Below, in pieces: positions 1-11,900 of a stretch of DNA of 64,000 bases. Position numbers and translations under genes: made by a program. The notes under the pieces are model-generated. The model was not told where the DNA came from and did no database searches. It saw nothing but the letters and a program-made list of their open reading frames with translations. Source of the DNA: Papio anubis (Eukaryota; Chordata; Mammalia; Primates; Cercopithecidae); the NCBI RefSeq assembly GCF_008728515.1, contig NC_044981.1, positions 130,050,884 to 130,114,883 on the forward strand, given 5' to 3'. Within the stretch, counting starts at the first letter, position 1. The number at the start of each line of letters is the position of its first letter.

Positions 1-187
1 CAGTCTCCCAAGTAGCTGGGATTACAGGTGCATGTCACCACACCCAGCTAGTTGTTTTGTATTTTTTAGTAGAGATGGGGTTTCATCATATTGGCCAGGC
101 TGGTCTTGAACTCCTGACTTCAGGTGATCAGCCTGCCTTGGCCTCCTAAAGTGCTGGAATTACAGGCATGAGCCCCTGTGCCCGGCC
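1..187 (-). repeat. Alu, cut by window edge
   Basis: Reads as the reverse complement of the Alu left arm, ending in the GGCCGGGC-type 5' head. Somewhat diverged. Confidence 0.95.
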
Positions 188-1904
188 TAGAAATATGCTT
201 TTAACAGCTGTTTTTGCTTTCCTAATGTGAAGCAGGATCCGTGTTCACAACATTTTCTTTTTGAGGATGCCGTGACCCATGTGTAGTAGAAATGTAGCAC
301 CTCATGTGTCAGCAGTCGATGTACAGCAGTAACCATTTGTTAACAGTGCACATTAAAGGTATTTTAATGAACTCTCTCGTATCCACACCGTTATTTACTG
401 TGGTTATTAGTACATGGAAAGGGAATGGCTAGTTATGAAGCCCAAGAATTAGGGGCTTAAATCTTTCCCAAGCCATTACTGTGGAGCTGTGGGCCCATCC
501 TCTCTGCCTTCACGCACCACCAAGTGCTTAGGGACATTTCTGAGGACTTTTCCTAGAGTAAGAGGGAGGCCCTTCCTAAAATTTAGCTTAGAACAACAGA
601 GTTCACTTCTCTGGCTTCCTGTGGTATGACGCTATGAGAAATGTATGGTTTATTTAAAGAGGCACAGTCTGACATGGAAAAAAACATCCTAGAAAAAGAC
701 AAAGATTGAATGATGATAGTATCTTTACATGGGAAGGGATGGAGAAAATTTTTATCGTAAATTGTACTTAGAGAGAAAAGGTAAAGAAAGGCAATCATGG
801 TTGTAGAGAATGGATGTTGAAGAGTGCAAAAGTGTGTGTGCACGTGTGCATTTCTGTATTAATTATGAAGTTATTTGCAAAAATCCAAAGCTCTGCCTAA
901 AGGATGGATCTAAACTGGACTCTTCTGACCATAAATATTCACTGCTGGTACTATGCCTTATATATACAAGATGGTCAATATATGACAGTTCAGGCTTTCC
1001 CTTTGTAGTATGCTAAGTGGCCAGTCCTATCTTAAAGAAATTAAACTCGTATTTTGATTCCTTAAATTTCTATAGCTAGAATCTGATTTAAGGATCTGCC
1101 GTAGTTCCAGGACTTGACAAAGTTTTTTAAACTTTCTATTTTTATATGTGAATGTAGTTGTGTATCACAGTGGTAGCATTTGAAGTTCAAAAGAAGTAGA
1201 TTTAGGATAAATATTACCTGTAGCAAATCTTAGGAGCTCACTGATAGAATAGGCTATAAACATTAGTAACTGTAATTGATGGATGATAAACTACCTTGGC
1301 TGTTTCAGGAGAACGTAGAATGTCAGGGGAGCATCTCTCACCTGTGTTGTTGATGACAGGAAGGAAAACTGTCTTCTCCAAACTGTCAGGTAATTGGTAT
1401 TACTGTCAGAAACAGAGACCTAGACTGATTGGGCCTTGGTCTGACCCATGTGCCAACTCATGGAACTTCCTATTCTTGAGTTTGAAGACTGGCCAGGGTT
1501 TTTTGTTTGTTTCCTATAATTAAATGTGATACCCAAAAGGAAGTGTGTCTAAATCAGCTGTTTCCTCGGTCCTGTGACTATGCAATAGAGCCCAAATTTC
1601 CTTAACCAAGGCATTTTTTGTGTTTGTTTATATACTCTAATTCTGACTTTTGCCAGCTAAAGCTAACAATTCTTTATAGGCATGGTGAGTGAATTATTTT
1701 CATGTAAGAGACTATGGTTTACTATCTAAACTATTACTAGTTTCCCTTTCTTCCCCACCCCATTTATTTTAAAAGAATAATCTTTTTGAAACTGATATGC
1801 AGATAAAGTTCACAAGATGATGATGCTCTGATCTATTATTCCCATTTTTCCATATTGATGCTAATTTTTCTTTGAAACTTTGTTTCCATTTCTATTACTT
1901 AAAG
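188..1904. other. SLC18B1 intron 2 sequence
   Basis: AT-rich intronic DNA without a recognisable repeat or reading frame of interest. The short open frames here have no family resemblance and repeat exactly in copy B. Confidence 0.6.
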
Positions 1905-2000
1905 GCTGAAAAGAAGGGAACCAGCAATACGATTATTGGTATGATCTTTGGATGTTTTGCTTTGTTCGAGTTGCTGGCATGCTTGGTATTTGGAAACTAT
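1905..2000 (+). CDS. SLC18B1: SLC18B1 coding exon 3
   Basis: Thirty-two codons in phase 0, from A-E-K-K-G-T to V-F-G-N-Y, between acceptor AAAG and donor GTAAGT. It encodes most of a transmembrane helix of the N-terminal half. An identical copy lies at 11112-11207. Confidence 0.92.
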
Positions 2001-5000
2001 GTAAGTATCAAGTTCATATGCACATCTTAATTTTTAAAAATTATATGATGAATTATTTTAGTTTACTAGTCTAGAATTTGCATCGATACTGAAATAACCA
2101 TGGTTATAATTTTATAAATTGTGCCACTGTTGACAGTTCCCTCCTCAGATTTGATTGATTTTTAACTCTTTCCATGTTTTTAAGCAATGAGTACTGTCAC
2201 TATATTAAAGAATTATAATATATTAACTGTACATGTCTTCCCCCATCCTATATTTTCCAATACAGTGGATTTGTTTCTATCAGTATAGACTTTCAGAAGT
2301 CATAAATTTACCACTCTTCTTTGACATTTATTATAGCTTGTACATATTGGAGCAAAATTTATGTTTGTAGCAGGAATGTTTGTCTCAGGAGGAGTTACAA
2401 TTCTCTTTGGGTAAGTCATTTTCTGATTATATTTGGGAGCTTGAACAGATTTCGTAATCTATTGTTAAAGGTTCTTTAAGTCAATGGTTCCATTATTGTC
2501 TGTCAAATGCATAGCATGTGACTAATGGCAGAAGTTGAGTAAGTAGAGAACAGGGATAAATGGCATTGATTTTAAGGAAACAGGCCTCTGGGGGATCTCC
2601 TTGATGCTTGCTACTGAACCTATTCATTAGGACTCCTGTGATTGTGAGTGACAGAAACTTAACTCACTTTTCCGAGTTACGGAAACATGCTAGCGTTAGT
2701 AAAAAAATGAATTGCTTTAATAAAGTGTCAACTCAAAAAATATCAGAATACAGATTTGAAACGATATCATGAGACATTTTTCCTCTTGTGATTTGAACAA
2801 GCTCTCCCCTTTAGGTGGCAAGGTGACCCCTAGCAGTTTCAGTAGAAAGTGCCAGTTGCCTAGTAGTTCCTATTAGAGTCACAGAATGAAGCCCCACTGA
2901 CCTGACCTTTGCTGATGGCTGTAGCCAGGGGGAAAGAATGTTCTGCTTGACCAGGCCAGGTCACATGCTCAGTTCAGAGCATGGAATAGAATGGTTTCCC
3001 CCATTGCTACTTCCCGAAAAAGGAAAAATGAATGCCAGTGACAAAACAGATGTGAAAGTTCTTAAGCTTAGAGTTCTTAAACCAGCAGCATAATGCCAAA
3101 TAATATGGAAGAGCTTATATAAGTACATGGGAACACAGAGGAATAACAGTACAGTAAGATTATAATGAAGTAAACTCAAGAAAACTGTTTTGTTTTGTTT
3201 TTTTTTTTTTGAGACGGAGTCTGGCTCTGTTGCCCAGGCTGGAGTGCGGTGGCCGGATCTCAGCTCACTGCAAGCCCCGCCTCCCGGGTTCACGCCATTC
3301 TCCTGCCTCAGCCTCCCGAGTAGCTGGGAGTACAGGCGCCCGCCACCTCGCCCGGCTAATTTTTTTTGTATTTTAGTAGAGACGGGGTTTCACCGTGTTA
3401 GCCAGGATGGTCTCGATCTCCTGAACTCGTGATCCGCCCGTCTCGGCCTCCCAAAGTGCTGGGATTACAAGCTTGAGCCACCGCGCCCGGCCAAGAAAAC
3501 TGTTAAATGAAATGGGGTTAAAAAATTTTTGGAAGGGTCTTTTTTTTTCTTTCTTTATTCCTTTTTTTTTTTTTTTTTTTTGGTTTGAGCCCTACCATGG
3601 GAGAGATCTGAAACTGAGTTCTTTCTTCTATATGGGTCTTGTCAGAGTGATTCTACATGTTATTCTTCTTTTTCTTTTTTTTTTTTTTTTTTTTTGAGAC
3701 GGTGTCTTGCCCTGTTTCCTAGGCTGGAGTGCAGTAGTGCGATCTCGGCTCACTGCAACCTCCGCCTCCCAGGTTCAAACGACTCTCCTGCCTCAACCTT
3801 CCAAGAAGCTGGGATTACAGGTGCTTGCCACCATGCCCAGTTAATTTTTGTATTTTTTAGTAGAGATGGGATTTCGCCATGTCGTCCAGGCTGGTCTCCA
3901 GCTCCTGACCTCGGGGCATATGCCTGCCTCGACCACCCAAAGTGCTGGAATTACAGGCGTAAGTCACCACACCGATTCTACATATCCTAGAAAGGTTTAT
4001 TTGGTACTATCATCTGGGGGACCAGTTATATCGCAGAACAGGGCAACTAAGCTGTTGTTATGACTCAAATTGTTACCAAAAAAAGAAAAAGGGTAATTTT
4101 CTCCTACTGAAAAGACAGCAAAGCAACTCTTTTTTAAAAAATTATATTCTAAAGTGATTTATTCTAATAACTATGGGTGAGGTACTACTCTTTTTAGTGG
4201 GTACAGTTAAAAAGGAAAGAAATGAAAACTAGCTTGGCATTTGAGAATTGTCTTATTCCTTTTTAGTGTATTGGACCGAGTTCCAGATGGACCAGTATTT
4301 ATTGCTATGTGTTTTCTAGTGAGAGTAATGGATGCAGTTAGCTTTGCTGCAGCAGTGACTGCATCTTCTTCTATCCTGGCAAAGGCTTTTCCAAATAACG
4401 TGGCTACGGTATTGGTATGTATTTTATAAGTATTTCCCACTTTCCTTTGAGCGTAGGCCAAAATATTTGCCCTTCCAAGTTAAAGCTGGGATCCATTCTT
4501 CTATACTTGCATTTCTGTACTCTCTGTATTATTGTTGCCTTTCACCCCGAGTTCCACTAGCAGCAAGCCTGTCAATAAATGTAACACTGGTGTTACTTAG
4601 GTGTTCTTCCTGGTTTTAGAATTCCCTGAATGGGCAGTTTGACAGGTAAATGTGGTCCAAATCAGTCATTCTTTTTACCACTTAAAAAAAAAATTTCCTT
4701 GGTAGTTTTTTTTGCTGTCTACCTGTAGCCTAGATTGTGGTTGAGCTGCCTGCAGCATTCCTCTGCCTTAGAAAAAGAGTTATCCCTAGTGGCAAAATAA
4801 TCAATTCATACTGAAGTCCTTCCTCCGCTTTCCCCAGATTTATGCACGGGATCTTAGAAATCATCTCAAAGTCCTTAAGTGCTTCTGCACTGTCTATCTG
4901 AGGATGCTTTTGCATTTTGACGTAAAAATCCAAATCCTGGTGGCATCATATTGACATGTGTTTTTGTATACTGCTTAGATGCTTATAGAACTGGTATTAG

Positions 5001-5690
5001 TGACATATCAGATTCCCATCCCATCCATAGGCAGCTGCCTCTCTGACCCCCAAGAAGTCTTTTCTATTATAGCTCTCTCTCTCTGGGCCCATGCGCTTCT
5101 GAAAGACTCATATCAGAGTCTGTATGGCGCCCTTATAGCGTTTAATTGTTCTCTTAGACTTCAGAATCTTATCAGCTTAGTAACAAGGACTCCCTTATTT
5201 ACTCATTTAATACTGTAGTTTGAAAATTTTTACTATCAGGTAAACGCTTTGCTGTGTAAATACTTATTCCCACTTTTTGTTAAGCATTTATGTATATAGC
5301 TGGATAGGTTTATGTTAGATTCTGTTGCCATTTGGCAGGTATACAATTTACATTTCCAGAAAATATATTTCTCTGGAAAGGGAGGAAAAAAAAAATATTT
5401 TTCTGAGAAGGGGCTGAGAAGAACACTAGTCTGTTGATATGCCCTATAAGATAAGGGTTTATGGCTAAGCAGGTTTGGAGAGTGCTGTCACCATGCCTCT
5501 AACTTAGAGATGCCTAGTTCCATTATCCAGACCAAATCCGTTCACTATTCGAATTCCTTGCCACTAACTATGGAACCGCTTTTTTCTATCTTTTCTTTCT
5601 TTCCTTCCTTCCTTCCTTCCTTCCTTCCTTCCTTCCTTCCTTCCTTCCTTCCTTCCTTCCTTCCTTCCTCCTCCCTCCTCCCTCCCTCCC

Positions 5691-5765
<75 letters not shown>

Positions 5766-5858
5766 CTTTCTTTCTTTCTTTCTCTTTCTCTCTCTTTTCT
5801 TTCTTTCTTTCTTTCTTTTCTTTTTCTTTCTTTCTCTCTTTCTCTCTCTCTCTCTTTT

Positions 5859-5925
<67 letters not shown>

Positions 5926-5939
5926 CTTTCTTTCTTTCT

Positions 5940-5971
<32 letters not shown>

Positions 5972-8900
5972 TTTCTTTCTTTTTCTGAGACAGGGTCTTG
6001 CTGAGTTGCCCAGGCTGGTCTTCAATTCCTGGGCTTAAGCAATCCTACCACTTTGGCCTTCCAAGGTGGCTGGGATTATGAGTGTGAGCCACCACGCCTG
6101 GCTGGAACTATTTTTTCAAACAGACAAGACTTGTTGATCTCTTAAAGAGCTGGTAGTCTGTGGAACACTCTGGAAAGCGCTACCTAATAAATTCCTACGA
6201 TAATGATAATAGTCCATTGGATCTTCTGATCAGCAAGAGACACCAGTGTTGCTATACCAAGTTTCTGTATAAAATTGCAGCCAACAGCTAACACACTAAC
6301 ATGGTAATTGATCTGGATGGCCTTATTGTGATTAAGGAATTTCAATTTCTTTTTGAAGTATTGAAAGTTATGAATAGAATACTTTTGTGTACTCTGTAAG
6401 GTCTGAAGATATAAGGTTGCAAGCCACAGATCTCTGTTTAAGGTCCCTAAAAACTAGATTGATTTAAAATGTTGCAATATCTATAGTGGTAAACCCTTTT
6501 TTTCCATAGCATTGTTTTGTTTAACTTTAAACAAAATAATTTTATATTGTACAAAATTCAAAAGTTACAGAAGGGAACATAGAATATAGTAAATATATTC
6601 TACATATAACTGTTGCTTAGCCTTTGTATACACACCAGTTGTGCAGGTGCCCAGCCCTCCATCCCCTTAGGGAAGGCAACAGATATTGTAGGTTTCTTCC
6701 AGAGAAATTCCACATATATGTATGTACACACTGACACACACACACACACACACACTGAGAAAGAGAGAGAGAGCGCAAGCAAGAGAGCATGATTTCCCTC
6801 CCCCTTTTTTCTTTTTATTTTTTTACTTGGACAGGACTATTGCATTATCCCTCTTTTTTCTTTACACAAATGGTAGCATACCATATGTACCATTCAGCAC
6901 CTCACTGGTTACACCAACAATGAAATCATCTTGGAGATCTTCCTGTACCTACATATAAGGAACTTTCTTACTCTTTACTTTTCTTACTGGCTGTATAGTA
7001 TTTCACTGTGTGGATATAACCTGGTTTACTTACATCGTTGATCAATATTTAGATTATTTTCATCTTTTGCTATTGCAAAACTCTGCTATAGTGCATAAGC
7101 TTATATACATACCATGTCACATCTGCATGTCTTTACTTGTAAGTTAGTTTCTTACAAGTGGAATTCTGCGTCATGAGATATGTGCCTTAATTTGCCAAAT
7201 TGCCAAATTGCCTACTGGTGTTCACTTGCTAGCATAGCGCATTCGATAGGAAATAGGTGAAAATTGGTATCTGGTGGTTTAAATTTGCTCATTTCATTTC
7301 TTTTAAAAAGTGAGGGTGAACTTCCAAAATATCTTTGTATTCCACTCTATGTGTCAACAGTTTATTTATAGCATTTGCCCATTTTTCTTTTCCTCATTGT
7401 AGCTCTCATGACGTATTTGGGGAATTAGTTCTTTGCCATTTTTTTCTCTGTTCTTCATTTATCTTTTGATTTTTTTTATGCATAGTTTCCATATTTTCAC
7501 GTAATCAGATTTGTCAATCTTTTTTATCTTCTGGTGTTTTATGTCACAATTACAATACCTTCCCTATGATAACAATTTTTTAAATACTCCCATATTTTAT
7601 TTTTCTAATAGTTTTATGATTTCAATATGTGCATTTAAATTTTGAGTCCATCTTGGGAGTGTGTGTATGTAAATTATGAAGAAGACAGAATTTCGTTTTT
7701 TTAGATAGTACCTTGTTAATTCTTCAAATGAAATATTTAAACTGATTTTTTCTTTTTCTCATTTTAAGGGAAGTCTTGAGACATTTTCTGGACTGGGGCT
7801 AATACTAGGTCCTCCTGTAGGTGGCTTTTTATATCAGTCCTTTGGCTATGAAGTGCCCTTTATTGTTCTGGGATGCATCGTTTTGCTGATGGTACCACTG
7901 AATATGTATATTTTACCCAATTATGGTAAGTCCACACTTATGACTCATTTTAAGAACCTTAAATATATGTTTATACCTTTGTAAGAGACCAGTTTACCAG
8001 ATATTGTTTTATTTTATATAATCAAAAGTAGCTTTTAAAAATAACTGATTATTTTTTCAGTAATGCAGGCAATTAGTTTATATCAATTTCTGTAAATTAA
8101 AAATTCTTTCCAACCTTTAGAGCTAGCAAATATTTAACTTCTGATCATAAACCATTACCATATGCTGTGTCTATGAGAGATTTTCTTGGACTAAACTAAA
8201 TATCAAAGCCAGAAGTTTCTGTGGGCCACACATAGCCCAGTGTTCCTAGAAGGCTATAAGCTAAGAGAATAATGCCCATCCTTCTTTCCCAGTGGTCCTT
8301 GCAGCTGTCTTCACAGAGTAGCTCAGATACAAGGATGTAGATTCAGGTGTTCTCTTTTAATAGTGTTTTTAAAAAATTATAAACTGGGCCGGACACAGTG
8401 GCTCATGCCTGTAATCACAGCGCTTTGGGATGCCAAGGCTGGTAGATCACTTGAGGCCAGAAGAGGAGTTCGAGACCAGCCTGGCCAACATGGTGAAACC
8501 CTGTGTCTACTACAAGTACAAAAATTAGCTGGGCGTGGTGGTGCACACCTGTAGTCCAAGCTACTTGGGAGGCTAAGGCATGAGAATCGCTTGAACCCAG
8601 GAGGTGGAGGTTGCAGTGAGCCAAGATTGTGCCATTGCATTCCAGCCTGGGTGACAGAGCAAGACTGTGTCTGCCCCCCCGAAAAAATTATAAACTGGTA
8701 TTTAAAAAAAATCTCTAGGATTGATAATATTAAGGCTGTAAATGTAGATTTAAGTATTCCCAATTAATACTACTTTTAAAGATTGTTATTATTTGGTCAG
8801 GTACAGTGGCTCATGCCTGTAATCCCAGCACTTTGGGAGGCTGAGGCGGGTAGATCACCTGAGGTCAGGAGTTCGAGACCTGCCTGGCCAACCTGGTGAA

Positions 8901-11900
8901 ACCCCGTCTCTACTAAAAATACAAAAATTAGCCAGGCATGGTGGTGCATGCCTNNNNNNNNNNNNNNNNNNNNNNNNNNNNNNNNNNNNNNNNNNNNNNN
9001 NNNNNNNNNNNNNNNNNNNNNNNNNNNNNNNNNNNNNNNNNNNNNNNNNNNNNTCCTTTCTTTCCTTTCTTTCCTTTCTTTCCTTTCTTTCTTTCTTTTT
9101 CTTTCTTTTCTTTTCTTTTTCTTTTTTTTTTTTTTTTTTTTTTTTTTGAGACAGTCTTGCTCTGTCACCCAGGCTGGAGTGCAGTGGCACAATCTCGGCT
9201 CACTGCAACCTCTGACTCCTGGGTTCAAGCAATTCTCCTTTCTCAGTCTCCTGAGTAGCTGGGATTACAGACATGTGCCACCACGCCTGGCTAATTTTTG
9301 TATATTTAGTAGAGAGGGGGTTTCACCATGCTGGCCAGGCGGGTCTCAAACTCCTGACCTCAAGTGATCCTCCCACCTCGGCCTCCCAAAGTGCTGGGAT
9401 TACAGGTGTGAGCCACTGTGCCCAGCATGAATATTTTTCTTATGCCTTAATTGACTCCTTTCACAACATTTTCTTTTTGAGGAGCCTGACCCATGTGTAG
9501 TAGAAATGTAGACCTCATGTTCCAGTCGATGTACAGCATAACCATTTGTTACAGTGCCATTAAAGGTATTTTAATGAACTCTCTCGTATCCACACCGTTA
9601 TTTACTGTGGTTATTAGTACATGGAAAGGGAATGGCTAGTTATGAAGCCCAAGAATTAGGGGCTTAAATCTTTCCCAAGCCATTACTGTGGAGCTGTGGG
9701 CCCATCCTCTCTGCCTTCACGCACCACCAAGTGCTTAGGGACATTTCTGAGGACTTTTCCTAGAGTAAGAGGGAGGCCCTTCCTAAAATTTAGCTTAGAA
9801 CAACAGAGTTCACTTCTCTGGCTTCCTGTGGTATGACGCTATGAGAAATGTATGGTTTATTTAAAGAGGCACAGTCTGACATGGAAAAAAACATCCTAGA
9901 AAAAGACAAAGATTGAATGATGATAGTATCTTTACATGGGAAGGGATGGAGAAAATTTTTATCGTAAATTGTACTTAGAGAGAAAAGGTAAAGAAAGGCA
10001 ATCATGGTTGTAGAGAATGGATGTTGAAGAGTGCAAAAGTGTGTGTGCACGTGTGCATTTCTGTATTAATTATGAAGTTATTTGCAAAAATCCAAAGCTC
10101 TGCCTAAAGGATGGATCTAAACTGGACTCTTCTGACCATAAATATTCACTGCTGGTACTATGCCTTATATATACAAGATGGTCAATATATGACAGTTCAG
10201 GCTTTCCCTTTGTAGTATGCTAAGTGGCCAGTCCTATCTTAAAGAAATTAAACTCGTATTTTGATTCCTTAAATTTCTATAGCTAGAATCTGATTTAAGG
10301 ATCTGCCGTAGTTCCAGGACTTGACAAAGTTTTTTAAACTTTCTATTTTTATATGTGAATGTAGTTGTGTATCACAGTGGTAGCATTTGAAGTTCAAAAG
10401 AAGTAGATTTAGGATAAATATTACCTGTAGCAAATCTTAGGAGCTCACTGATAGAATAGGCTATAAACATTAGTAACTGTAATTGATGGATGATAAACTA
10501 CCTTGGCTGTTTCAGGAGAACGTAGAATGTCAGGGGAGCATCTCTCACCTGTGTTGTTGATGACAGGAAGGAAAACTGTCTTCTCCAAACTGTCAGGTAA
10601 TTGGTATTACTGTCAGAAACAGAGACCTAGACTGATTGGGCCTTGGTCTGACCCATGTGCCAACTCATGGAACTTCCTATTCTTGAGTTTGAAGACTGGC
10701 CAGGGTTTTTTGTTTGTTTCCTATAATTAAATGTGATACCCAAAAGGAAGTGTGTCTAAATCAGCTGTTTCCTCGGTCCTGTGACTATGCAATAGAGCCC
10801 AAATTTCCTTAACCAAGGCATTTTTTGTGTTTGTTTATATACTCTAATTCTGACTTTTGCCAGCTAAAGCTAACAATTCTTTATAGGCATGGTGAGTGAA
10901 TTATTTTCATGTAAGAGACTATGGTTTACTATCTAAACTATTACTAGTTTCCCTTTCTTCCCCACCCCATTTATTTTAAAAGAATAATCTTTTTGAAACT
11001 GATATGCAGATAAAGTTCACAAGATGATGATGCTCTGATCTATTATTCCCATTTTTCCATATTGATGCTAATTTTTCTTTGAAACTTTGTTTCCATTTCT
11101 ATTACTTAAAGGCTGAAAAGAAGGGAACCAGCAATACGATTATTGGTATGATCTTTGGATGTTTTGCTTTGTTCGAGTTGCTGGCATGCTTGGTATTTGG
11201 AAACTATGTAAGTATCAAGTTCATATGCACATCTTAATTTTTAAAAATTATATGATGAATTATTTTAGTTTACTAGTCTAGAATTTGCATCGATACTGAA
11301 ATAACCATGGTTATAATTTTATAAATTGTGCCACTGTTGACAGTTCCCTCCTCAGATTTGATTGATTTTTAACTCTTTCCATGTTTTTAAGCAATGAGTA
11401 CTGTCACTATATTAAAGAATTATAATATATTAACTGTACATGTCTTCCCCCATCCTATATTTTCCAATACAGTGGATTTGTTTCTATCAGTATAGACTTT
11501 CAGAAGTCATAAATTTACCACTCTTCTTTGACATTTATTATAGCTTGTACATATTGGAGCAAAATTTATGTTTGTAGCAGGAATGTTTGTCTCAGGAGGA
11601 GTTACAATTCTCTTTGGGTAAGTCATTTTCTGATTATATTTGGGAGCTTGAACAGATTTCGTAATCTATTGTTAAAGGTTCTTTAAGTCAATGGTTCCAT
11701 TATTGTCTGTCAAATGCATAGCATGTGACTAATGGCAGAAGTTGAGTAAGTAGAGAACAGGGATAAATGGCATTGATTTTAAGGAAACAGGCCTCTGGGG
11801 GATCTCCTTGATGCTTGCTACTGAACCTATTCATTAGGACTCCTGTGATTGTGAGTGACAGAAACTTAACTCACTTTTCCGAGTTACGGAAACATGCTAG

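Larger units (their letters stand above)
245..8953 (+). repeat. Duplicated segment, copy A (before the gap)
   Basis: This segment recurs at about 9463-17785. Positions 351-5489 match 9558-14696 at a fixed offset of 9207. Sequence outside that block matches with many small indels. This copy carries clean SLC18B1 exons 3-6. Confidence 0.95.

Noticed and set aside
583..1523. Short open frames in intron 2, repeated exactly in copy B
   Set aside because: Exact repetition comes from the duplicated block, not selection. No motif or splice context supports coding.
3190..3990. Open frames of 70-98 residues
   Set aside because: They are Alu translations (for example V-A-Q-A-G-V-R-W and S-W-E-Y-R). 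The same applies to most frames of this type in the window.
5510..6025. Frames of 153-164 residues on both strands
   Set aside because: They are translations of the C/T tetranucleotide tract into S/F/L or K/E/R runs, not a low-complexity protein.
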